A stretch of 64,000 nt of DNA from the NCBI RefSeq assembly GCF_020520425.1, contig NC_079491.1, positions 496,001-560,000 on the forward strand, given 5' to 3'. Shown here piece after piece: positions 1 through 11,002 of this stretch. The DNA comes from Spinacia oleracea. Lineage: Eukaryota; Streptophyta; Magnoliopsida; Caryophyllales; Amaranthaceae. The notes beneath the pieces are model-generated. The model did not search any database, was not told the origin of the DNA, and saw nothing but the letters and a program-made list of their open reading frames with translations. The position numbers and the translations under genes were made by a program. The number at the start of each line of letters is the position of its first letter. Position 1 is the stretch's first letter.

Positions 1-1420
1 ATTTATTTATTTATTTATTTGGAAATAAACTACAAAAATGAACATTTACTATTTTGGAAATGAACATTAATAATTTATTTGGAATGAACATTTACTATTT
101 TGGAAATGAACATTTATTTATTTATTTGGAAATAAACAATACAGGCGCTTGTAAAAACATAAAAGACCAATGAAATGAACAATTTCATTATGAACATTAA
201 CCATATATTTATTGTGAACAAAATAAATAAACAAGAAAGAACAAATAATTCAACAAAAAAGAACAAACAATATAAAAAAGAACATAAAATTCCAGAAAAA
301 AGAACAACCAATACAACAATTATGAACAACTTTATGATGAATTTTAAAGCCAACATGAAAGAACAAACAATACAACAAGAAAGAACAAATACTGGTACAA
401 AAATGAATATTTACTATTTCGGAAATGAACATTTATTTATTTATTTGGAATGAACATTTACTATTTTGGAAATGAACATTTATTTATTTATTTGGAAATA
501 AACTACAAAAATGAACATTTACTATTTCGGAAATGAACATTTATTTATTTATTTGGAATGAACATTTACTATTAGGGAAATGAACATTTATTTATTTATT
601 TGAAAATAAACAATATAGGCGCTTGTAAAAACATAAAAGACCAATGAAGTGAACAATTTCATTATGAACATTAACCATATATTTATTGTGAACAAACAGA
701 TAAACAAGAAAGAACAAATAATTCAACAAAAAAGAACAAACAATATAAAAAAGAACATAAAATTCCAGAAAAAAGAACAAACAATACAACAATTATGAAC
801 AATTTTATGATGAATTTTAAAGCCAACATGAAAGAACAAACAATACAACAAGAAAGAACAAGCAATAAAGCAGATAATTATTATGAACAAACAAATAAAC
901 AACAAAGAACAAATAATTCAACAAAAAAGAATAAACAATATAAAAAAGAACATAAAATTCCAGAAAAAGAACAAACAATACAACAATTATGAACAATTTT
1001 ATGATGAATTTTAAAGCCAACATGAAAGAACAAACAATACAACAATAAGTTTGATGAATGAATTTAAAAAACAACAAGAAAGAACAAACAGTACAACAAG
1101 AAAGAACAAACAATACAAAAAGAAAGAATAAAAGATTAATGAAGAGTTTAATTATGAACATTAACCATATGATTATTATAAACAAACAAATAAACAAGAA
1201 AGAACAAACAATATAAAAAAGAACATAAAATTCCAGAAGAAAGAACAAAAAATACAACAATTATGAAAATTTGATGATGAATTTTAAAAATAACATGAAA
1301 AAACAAACATTACAACAAGAAAGAACAAACAGTACAATAAGAATGAACAAACAGTACAATAAGAATGAACAAACAGTACAATAAAAAAGAACAAACAATC
1401 GACAAGAATGAACAAACAAT
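1..1420. repeat. AT-rich higher-order tandem repeat
   Basis: Short related units recur: a TTTATTTATTTATTTGGAA block, a GAACATTTACTATTTTGGAA block and many GAACAAACAATACAACAAGA blocks. They form a larger unit. The stretch beginning near 133 (ending ...GGCGCTTGTAAAAACAT) returns near 612, giving a higher-order period of about 480 bases, and decayed partial copies follow to about 1420. One strand is A-rich and reads through as Lys/Asn/Gln-rich open frames, the other as Phe/Leu/Cys-rich frames. These are low-complexity artefacts, not genes. The array runs off the left edge, so its full size is unknown. Confidence 0.85.
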
Positions 1421-1440
1421 ATGAGCGCGTCGTTTTTGGG

Positions 1441-1466
1441 GGGTACAGCCAGAGCTGGCTGTACCC
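1441..1466. repeat. perfect 11-bp inverted repeat (hairpin) at the end of the array
   Basis: GGGTACAGCCA at 1441-1451 and TGGCTGTACCC at 1456-1466 are exact reverse complements around a GAGC loop. GGGTAC then repeats directly after. It lies in a short GC-rich island at the boundary between the AT-rich array and single-copy-looking DNA. It could be one end of an unrecognised transposon, but I found no partner end. Confidence 0.6.
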
Positions 1467-2272
1467 GGGTACAACAGTTAGCGATTAGTATTTTACTACT
1501 CGTAACTTTTTTTTATACCAGTTGTTGGACCGTCCGCGTCCCAAGGTATACAAAACTGTCTTTTAAAAATATTACGTAAAATACAATAACTTACAAATTG
1601 GTATAGTAAATGTTATAGTAAATGCTAGTTTTAATAAAATGCTTGAAATATGCATAGTAAATGTTAGAAATGCGACGGTAAAGTCGAATTTACATATAAT
1701 AAATAATACGATACCCTGAATATTTGATGTAATGCCACTGATAAGAAGGAGTTGATGCACATTAATATGTCAATAGGTGTACGGGTATTTCCTATAAACA
1801 CGAGGTCTTAAAACTAGCTTGAATTGTTTTATATTTTGGCATATCGACACACTTTTTATTTGGTCCTGATTCCTGATTTTTAGTACTCCATATTATAGGT
1901 GGTGTGTATAGGGTACCCCAGCATGGTACCTCGTTTCGGAAAATTAAGAACCGAAACCGAAATCAGTTGCATTAAGTTTCTAATTTTATTACCCTGAACC
2001 GAAACCCTTAACAACAAATTTAAGTTTTAAAACCGCAGGTTCTTAATAATTTCCGTGATTTAGGATACGATGACTTTTTGCTCATTAGGCATTAGGCATT
2101 CCTACCTTGAGTTTGATTTTTCTTTTCTTCCATTACTTACGCACGGCCCATAATCTATTTTACCTTGACTTTGAAATATTTCTCGTTAAAGTATTTAGGC
2201 TTCATTTGGTTTGGTATAAAATATTTGTGTGCAAAATAATATTCCAGGGAAAGCATTATTCAAGGGAAACAC
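1467..2272. other. intergenic, no gene seen
   Basis: AT-rich DNA between the tandem array and the LINE. Only short unconvincing open frames are present and I recognise nothing further. Confidence 0.6.
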
Positions 2273-2281
2273 ACAAGTTTT

Positions 2282-4191
2282 TTTTAATGCAGAAATAGGA
2301 AATATATTACCAACTGAGGATTAAACCTCAAAGTTTAGGGTCATACATAGAAGCCAACAAGGGAAGGGTACCATCACAAAAACCAATATTGGTACCATTC
2401 TCAAATTAAGACCAGGCTTACAAAAGTTAAAATATAAACAAACCAAAAAAAGGATGTTAGTTCCATTGACGTTCTTCTTTATATACTGCAACCCGAGACT
2501 AACCAAGCTAGACAGTCGAAGCTTCCTCAGTAACCATCTCCATCTCGTAGTCATGAACTAAAGAAGTGGGAGGTTGAAAGTGGTATATCTTCATTGATTT
2601 CATCTTTCTCCCAATCTCCGCAAGACCATGAGCAATCTTATTAGCATCTCTCTTCACGTGGAGAATAATAACCACCCAGTTTCTCTGCAAAAGAGAGGTA
2701 ATGTCCGTGATGATCGAAGAGAGATGATGATCTTTGTAGCTGTGAGGATGATTCAGCATGAACTTTAGAGCTTCAGCATCAGTTTCCAACTCCAGGTGGG
2801 TCATCTTCCTTTCCCAAGCGATAAGGAGACCCTCTTTGATAGCAGTGAGCTCAGCAGCAGCAGCACCTATACTGCTGAAATGGGAAGAAAATCCAATTTG
2901 CCATATTCCTTTGCTGCATCTAATGACTCCTCCACCCCCAGCATTGTTAATATCTAACCAAGAACCATCAGTATTGAGTTTGAAGAACTGCTTCTGAGGA
3001 GGTGCCCAAATTCTGACAGCAGTAGAACTATTCCTGATGACTGGGTCTTTAGACTGAACAATATTGTTAGTAAAGTTGAGATCGGCCCAGAATTTATTAT
3101 AAAAAGTTAAGCAGTTTTCCATTTTTTGATTGAAAACTGCATTATTCCTATAGGACCAAATGTGCCATATAGCCATAGTAAACACCATTTGCCATTCAGT
3201 ACACCCACTTAAATTGAAAGAAATCCAATCATGCCAGTTTAAAGAGTAAAAAGACTGTAAATTCAGATCAAAAGAGGAAGAGTGGTATTGAAAAATCATA
3301 GACCAGAACATGGATGAACTATGGCAAGTTCTGAACAGGTGAATATTATCTTCAGTAGAATTACAGCATCGAATACAAATAGGGTCAAAATTAGGAATTT
3401 TGTGAGAAAGAGTTAGGGCAACAGGGAGAATAGAATGACAGACGTTCCACAAAAGCATTTTATACTTGTATGGCACACTAATTTTCCACATTTTTTTCCA
3501 GTTGACATTAATTAAACATTGACTGAGGTCAGAGTTAGAGGAAGAGTGATAAGCAGATTTAATGGTGAAAGAGCCCTTATTATCAAGTCTCCAACTGATA
3601 GAGTCAACACAATCAGTAAGAGTAGGAAGGGGGGTAGCTTTGATAAGATTACAAATACAAGGAGGAAGCAGGTGCTCTACTCTAGACAAATCCCATTGTT
3701 TATTAGAGATGATATGAGAAACTCTTAAGTGAGCTATGGAATCAGGAATAACAATGTTAGGAAGAAGATAAATAGGGCATTCACCCACCCAATGGTGGTA
3801 CCAAAGAGAGGTATCTTTTCCATCCCCAATCCTTATAATAATTCCTTTTTTTAGAATATCTCTTCCTTTGAGGATATCCTTCCAGATAATAGAAGAATTA
3901 GGGTTAGAGAGACAGTCCAAAAAATTAGAACTTTTAAGGTATCTAGAAGTAAGGATTTTAACCCAAAGTTTGTCAGGTTGAGTAAGAATTTTCCACCCTA
4001 ATTTAGCCATAAAGGAAAGGTTCCATCTTTTTAAATCTCTAATACCTAGACCCCCTTTATTAATAGGATCACACACCCTATTCCAGTTGGTTCTAGGCAC
4101 ATATCTAGATCTATCAACTCTGTTCCAGAGGAACCTTTTACATTTACTTTCAAGATCTTGAATCACAGTAACAGGGAGCACATCACAAGAG
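2282..4191 (-). mobile_element. 5'-truncated LINE (non-LTR retrotransposon)
   Basis: A LINE copy lies on the minus strand and keeps only the 3' part of ORF2: the end of the reverse-transcriptase region, a zf-RVT-like segment and an RNase H domain. ACAAGTTTT occurs at 2273-2281, next to a short T run (the element's A tail on the minus strand), and again at 4192-4200 where the coding frame begins abruptly. This is a good candidate 9-bp target-site duplication. About 1.9 kb survives, against 5-7 kb for a full plant LINE, so the copy is 5' truncated, as is usual for target-primed insertion. The 557-codon frame remaining open suggests a fairly recent insertion. Confidence 0.85.
2508..4181 (-). pseudogene. 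LINE ORF2 remnant: reverse-transcriptase tail, zf-RVT, RNase H
   Basis: An open frame of 557 codons with no genuine start codon: the first in-frame codon taken here is GTG, and the frame continues a few codons upstream to the truncation point. The N-terminal part (KRFLW, then KGGLGIRDL and LGWKIL) is typical of the region just after the reverse-transcriptase domain in plant LINEs. The middle carries the zf-RVT pattern (W followed by VPYKYKMLLWNVCHSILPV and spaced cysteines). The C-terminal 150 residues are an RVT_3-type RNase H with visible acidic residues in LNTDGSW, AAAAELTAIKEGL, ETDAEAL and KRDANKIAHGLAE. The polymerase active site is absent, so this copy cannot be autonomous. Confidence 0.85.
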
Positions 4192-4200
4192 ACAAGTTTT

Positions 4201-5125
<925 letters not shown>

Positions 5126-7519
5126 TTCCGGTTCCCAGTTAGTTTTTGTCTATCCAGCTTGAATATCTAGCTTTATGAATCAAAACTTCATCTTAGTCTG
5201 TTGAGGATTCTAGTACTATTTTGGTTTCTGGGAATGTTGGATCCACAATTTTGAATCTTGTTATAAGAGATTAATTGCCCCTTTTGTTTTAATCGTTATT
5301 ATTCATGTTGCTTGTTAATTTTTGCGAGTTTTATTTTTTTGTTGAATGTTAAAATGTCATGTCTTTGTGGTTTAGTTCTTTGCTGAATAATCCAGTTAAT
5401 GCTGGAATCAACACTATTCTGGGGTTTAATTAGCTGATTTCTGGAGCAGATTTATATAATTTCGTGAACTATAAGTTTATGCATCCTTTAGGTACAATTT
5501 AAGGTTTTTGAGCCTTAGAAAGTGATTAAAAGGATTTGGTTAGAGGACAAGGGTTTGATGCTCTTGGAGTCCCATATTATCCTTTCATATTATGGTTAGA
5601 ATGTTGTGGCCTTAGTTAAGTGCAAAAGGCGAACACTTGCTTGAATATATGGAGGAGGCATTTCATTTTCTTTACATGATTTCGAGTAACTTCAATTTGT
5701 TGATGTTAGTTTGTACATACTGGTTCTGTTTTTGAAGCAAACTGGTTTGGAAGAATCGGAACAGTCGTGTAAACTTAATTGTTTTTTCTAACATGTCTAG
5801 AGTGAGTTCCCTGCACAGAACTTTTTTCATTTTCTTTTACTGGTGTATCCCGAGTTATTGTTTGAAGCAATGGGGTATAACCAACTTCTTACCAACACAT
5901 TTAGAGTTTGTGGTTAAATTTTCTATAACTGATTTGAGTTATAGATTTCATTGTCATTTGTTTGTTATAAGCCAAAATGGCTTGGTTGTTTGATGGGCAG
6001 TTGGGCACTATGCAATTTGGTTGTTTGGATGCAATTTGGTTGTTTGGCTGAATCGCTTTCTAGATTGGTTTATGTGTTTGCATTATGCTTTGAAGTTTAG
6101 ATGGCCAATTGGTGTTGTAGGAAGTATATATTCCTGATTTGTTATTGATCTTGCTTTTGCTTATTTGGTATGAGATTTCACACCCCATGGTTCCGAGTTA
6201 CCTCAACCTTGATACTTTTAATGTTTCTTAGACTTCTTTTCTTTCCTTTTGCGTGTGTATCTCTTAAATGTGTGTGATAGTGTGAAGTATAATCAGTGAT
6301 GTAGGGTTTATCCTTTCATTTGCCGTAGCTATGGTTTGCGAAGAAATTCTCTTCAACTTTAAGAGTTGTGCAGTTATTGTTGAATTGGTTCTAGCTAACA
6401 GATGTGGCTGGTCTTGTCTCTTGTGATGTGTTATATGATACGGAGTACTCCGTATTGAGTTGTGTATAAGAAATCAAGCTCTTCATTAACTGGCTGAGTT
6501 GTGCCATTTATTGTGGAGTTGGTTTTAGCCAACAGGTATATAATTTCACTAATAAGTCTTATAGCACACATTTGGTTCTGTGGTTGTATTCTTTCACCAT
6601 GAATCTATAATAGATTTGGATGTTTGGTTGTATTCATTTCTAGGCCGTGTACTCGTATATGTGTTGGCATTATCTATGTTTTGAACAGGATTATTTGCTT
6701 TGCTCAAGCTTATTTATACGGAGTACCAAGTCTATCTTAGAAGTATTTGGTTAAATTTGTAAGGGTACTTGGAGTTTAGCAGAGTTTGAAGCACATCGTC
6801 TTCTCTGTTAGTTATTGGTACTCTAGCTGGATCTAGGAGCCTTTATTTGATCATCTAAGTTCTAAATTAATTTAGTAGAGTTTTAAAACACATCCAAGTT
6901 CAAAATTAGTTTAGTCGAGTCTACACGAGTAGTCATTGGGTAATCTTACTCTAGCTGGATCTAGGAACCTTCAAAATGGAGTCTGAAGTTGTTTTTTCAA
7001 GGATCAAAATGGGATAATGACAACGATCTGCTGTGTGCTCATACTTCCTAAAGTATGTCATTTTCTTTATATAAATAATTTCGTGTTCAAATCATAGTTT
7101 TGTTCAGAGTAAAGATGCTATCAATTTCCTTGCACACACCCAGTTTCGTTTAACGTAAAATTCAGGTGTTGTGATTGCCATTATGAACAAGTAACATAAC
7201 GAAAATTTTAAATCAAGTCGATAAATAGTTAAATACAGTTGACTTAAGACCGACTAGAAACTGGTAAATACAAACTGTAATGCTTCCACACAACTTGTAG
7301 TTAGGTAAGTCGGACGTTTGATGAAATGTTGGCAACATCCGAATTCAGTTATTCTCCTGTTTCATACTGCCTCAGGGCTCAGGCTGCTTTGTGGTGCTGT
7401 GATATCCGTTGATCTGATCTGTAACACAGAACAGCTGTTTATGAAAACTTATAAACTTAATGAGAGTTTTATAACTCGTTTACTAGCAATAAGATTTATA
7501 TTACGCGTAATTAGGCAAG
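5126..7519. other. intergenic: 3' UTR of the ubiquitin gene, then no gene seen
   Basis: The first few hundred bases are the probable 3' untranslated region of the ubiquitin-eS31 gene. The rest is T-rich DNA with no coherent frame. A perfect 18-bp palindrome, ATACGGAGTACTCCGTAT, sits at 6438-6455. Small local duplications occur, for example the two GGTTGTTTGGATGCAATTT-like segments near 6017-6045. Confidence 0.6.
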
Positions 7520-9166
7520 TTAATATGACCTCACAAATGCTCTAGGGAACAGCTTAGAAAAAATCGAGTCTTTTCCTTTCACCAGCATTATGTATACTGC
7601 ATAACAAGGAACATGGACAACAGCCAATGCGAAATACCTGCAGTCATGTATAATCTTTTATCAGGGAATGTCCAAAACAGTAAGTTATTAGAGAAGAGAA
7701 TCTGCTTGATTTACCATAGAGGTGCCCACGGGGTTGAGAGGTCTAGAAAGGGATAAGGCCACCTGCATCAAACTCAAACTCTGCTGTTAAATAAACAACC
7801 TTTGAATTCAGAAAGATGATGATGATGGTGATTATTAAGGAGAAATGAGATTACCATGTGACACCACAGGCATGAATAATCCACTGGAATGTGGTGTATG
7901 CGGTGCTCCAAAGTATAAAGTAGAGAAACCCAAACCATTTAAACGGCTGAAAGATACAGTAAAAACTTCAGCTAATCTATATATATAAGCAGGCATGAAC
8001 ACCAATATTAGGGAGATTTTTTAACTTACAATGGCATTAAGAAGGGAATCAATGACCAGGAAGACTGCATTCAGTGAGTGAATGAATCCTATCAACTGCA
8101 GGAATATATATCAGATGTTGTTAGCAGTCAAAGCGCATTCTAGACTAATCTCTAATTTTCAGAACCATGTAGAAACGCAACATTGCTGATATTGGATTTC
8201 ATGAAACTTATGGGTGTATGTTAGATGTTTGTGTCAAAGTACAGAATGCAAGTTTTTGCAACATTCTACACCTACAATAGCTTAACTGTAATCAAGCACT
8301 GACCAAGGTGAGCTCAAACTGTTTTCCAGCCATTGTTGGCACCAATACACACCAAAATACCAAGTCTGTAAGCACAGAAGCTCCCGCAGAAGTCTGATAC
8401 AAGGATCAAGAACTCAATTAGTTATGTCTAGTAACAAGCACCAAAAGAATGAATCAAGGACACAACTTACCTGGTAAATTATTTGCATAAGTGACCCTAA
8501 GAATCCAACTCGAGTTTCATCATTCTTAACATGATTTTGCAACTTTGTGAGGCTTTCTCCCTTTCCTGAATCCAAAACAGCAGCAGATTCATTGCCTTCT
8601 GAACCGTTTTTCAGAACTTTGTCTTTCTCTACGTTTCCTGTTGGAGATTTCTCTGTAGACATAAAGCATCCTCGGGCAGAAACAATGGTTCCAATCTACA
8701 TGAATGAATAAAGAAGCATAAGAAGAAGAAGAAAGCTGTAAACAGGAAAAGGACAGGATACAGGATATACCGCAAAATAGACCATAACCAGTGAAAATGT
8801 CCACCTGCAGATCACCAGACAGTGAAATCAGAAAAAATTGGAGAAAAGTGAAAATGGAGGAAGAGAGTGAAAGAAGGTTAACTGGGTATAAAAATAGAAA
8901 GCATAAGAGCCATAGGAATGAAGCATCTGGAAGAGAAGGTAAGCCATAGTAAGAAAAGCGAAAGCTCTGTAGAGAAGAAGCCATTTGGGGCTGAGCTTTC
9001 TCCAGCAAGGAACCCATAATACTGAATTCTGGGTATCTTCTTCACCATTAATGGTCTTATTCTTGATCAATTTGATGGCAATTGCAGCTGGGATTACAAT
9101 GATCAACCCACAGACAGGGACTTGCCATTTCATCCAGTAATCAATACCCACCGTTGATTTCTGCAT
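7520..9166 (-). CDS. multipass membrane protein, rolling-stone-like (AT1G10660/AT1G70505 type), copy 1
   Basis: Eight coding exons read on the minus strand: 9166-8883, 8804-8771, 8695-8471, 8393-8304, 8095-8030, 7946-7855, 7762-7715 and 7637-7520, giving 318 residues. All introns are GT-AG. The protein starts MQKSTVGIDYWMKWQVPVCG with a membrane segment, then shows LWVPCW, YAFYFYTQWTFSLVMVYFA, TSAGASVLTDLVFWCVLVP, PFKWFGFLYFILWSTAYT and a last hydrophobic segment before FSKLFPRAFVRSY. Six or so membrane spans are evident. The family is conserved in plants, related to animal rolling-stone proteins, and has no settled biochemical role. A hydrophilic loop of variable sequence (about residues 115-170) is the main difference from the neighbouring paralog. 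Family assignment is from memory of Arabidopsis homologs. Confidence 0.88.
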
Positions 9167-9570
9167 CTTTCAGATCAGTGGATGATTTGGAGTGTCAGAT
9201 GTTTATGGGGTTGTATGTCTGAACATACACACTGGTGTTTGATGCTTATATATAATAATATCGTACAATAGTACAATTACGAGTATACCCTTAGTATCCT
9301 CTATTATTATAGACTAGTCTGTCTATTAAATCTGTTATTGTCTCGTCGGTCGATTCAAATTCCCCTCCTCTTCGGGTTAAACTGTTATAAGACCAAAGAG
9401 AGTGAGCAATGAATAAGTTACTATTTCCGTAACACGTTTCAACAACCACAAATATCTACTACGTATTCTATCAACCTTATTATTCTAATAAAAGTACCGC
9501 CATATAACTTACTTCTACAACAACCATTCAAAGTACCTATTAATAAACCATGTATCAATTTACCAAGTAG
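9167..9570. other. intergenic, upstream region of membrane-protein copy 1
   Basis: Probable promoter and leader of the minus-strand gene. TTATATATAA lies at 9246-9255, about 85 bases upstream of the start codon, and could serve as its TATA box on the minus strand. Nothing else was recognised. Confidence 0.45.
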
Positions 9571-9735
9571 CACACGGTGTAGTTGGTGAAAGTTTCACCT
9601 TATGACTTTGAGGTCATGAATTTGATCCCTATTAGTTGCAGTTCTTCGGGATAGGGCCCTCTTCCTTCTTATTCATTCCTAATAGTTTTGGGTTGGTTGG
9701 TTAGGAGAGGTTCTGATCCAAGCAACTAAAAACAA
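9571..9735 (+). mobile_element. tRNA-derived SINE-like sequence
   Basis: GGTGTAGTTGGTGAAAGT resembles a pol III A box region, and GAGGTCATGAATTTGATCCC about 30 bases later resembles a B box. The stretch continues into a non-tRNA body ending near 9735. I could not find a target-site duplication or a clear A tail, so this is an older or partial copy. Confidence 0.45.
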
Positions 9736-9794
9736 TCGTTCTTTTTACAATGAGATGTTACATACTTGAACATAACAAGGGATTTATGTAACAT

Positions 9795-10505
9795 TTGTTG
9801 TGAGAACAATCTGTAGAGAAAGAGAATAGAAGGGACAATGTTTCCCATTGATATTATTCACAATTTATAGTAAATAAAGAGAGCTATACAAGGATAGTAA
9901 TAGCTAGAATTTAGGAGTAAAAAAACAATGAAGATAATTACAGCAATATTACAGCAATCTCTTAAATTAAGGCAAATATTTGGAAGATATATGCAAGAAT
10001 AAATTGTAAGGATTGACTTGAACCTAAAGGATGCAAGTCCTTATCATTCCCTCTCAAAATAGGCTGCCACAGCGAAAGGCCTATTTTGGTGATCAGTGTA
10101 TGAAATTGATGGCGGGACAATGGCTTCGTAAGAGCATCAGCTAGCTGATCGTTAGTGGAGATATAAGATACTCCAAGGTCTCCACTTTGTACATTCTCAC
10201 GGTCAAAGTAATAATCCAGAGCAAGATGTTTCATCCTTGAATGAAAAACCGTGATTAGCACTGACATAAGTTGCTTTTTTTTTTAATAGGTAAGAAGAAG
10301 GGACCATACTGAACCAACACCTAGCACATGTCTACCAGTCCAGCTACGCAGGTCATCGCTAGAGCCATTCTCAAGCATTTTGCAGCTGATGAGGCTCGAT
10401 AAGGTGAGTTCCCCACCAACTCCACCAACTTATGTTGGTTACATAAGTTGTCCCTGCATTATCACAATAAACAACCGGTGCACCATTGATGTTGTTCCTA
10501 ACCTA
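9795..10505 (-). mobile_element. Ty1/copia LTR retrotransposon fossil, 3' end only
   Basis: A minus-strand fragment with the C-terminal end of a copia polyprotein (RNase H tail, recognisable from FHSRMKHLALDYYF and the ADALTKPL motif), a short purine tract and a probable 3' LTR of about 250 bp at roughly 9795-10047. The 5' part of the element is missing, so this is a broken, truncated fossil. A separate short retroposon has inserted into it (10274-10440). The edges of the fossil are approximate. Confidence 0.8.
10274..10440 (-). mobile_element. short A-tailed retroposon nested in the copia fossil
   Basis: ACATAAGTTG is present at 10264-10273 and again at 10441-10450, a perfect 10-bp target-site duplication. 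It flanks 167 bases that begin on the plus strand with a T run, which is an A tail on the minus strand. I see no convincing pol III boxes. It may be a SINE of an unfamiliar family or the last bases of a 5'-truncated LINE. Confidence 0.75.
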
Positions 10506-11002
10506 GTAACCTCCGCAGGGTTAGGTGAGGAGTGAAAGTTAATGAAGGTAAACAATGATAAATCAATTGATGGTTCACGAGTGGTATTAAACACTACAAA
10601 TTCCAACCAACAAAGATATCAAATACATCAATAACTTTTGGTATGTGCTACCATGATTACCATCAATCAGTGGCATATGTGCATTATATGATATGTTTAA
10701 GGGTCCATGTGACTATAACTCAGTTACCAAACAGCAGTAAATGCTTTACTAAAAATAGTCTTTTCTGGTTATGGTAATATGATATAGGAAAAGCAAAGAG
10801 TTGATTAAGTGTGCGTTCTATTCATTTGATTTTCACTTATTTTTCCTGGTACATTATTTACCGCCAAAAAGCTGATCATAGAGACCAAAGCAAAAATTGC
10901 GAATCCTTAATAATAATGGAGTATTCGAACCCCTTGTACTGATGTACATATTTCTTGAGAATCTTGACATAACCAATCCTTAACAATTAATCACAGTTTT
11001 AA
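10506..11002. other. intergenic, with a MITE-end fragment
   Basis: No gene seen. GTGTGCGTTCTATTCATTTG at about 10809-10828, followed by ATTTTCACTTATTTTTCC, matches the terminal sequence of the MITE family described at 30676-30893. No second end is present, so it is a fragment. Confidence 0.45.

Noticed and set aside
114-1260. Several open frames of 60-147 codons on both strands in the first 1.3 kb
   Set aside because: They are products of a low-complexity tandem array: Phe/Leu/Cys-rich on one strand, Lys/Asn/Gln-rich on the other, with no family features.
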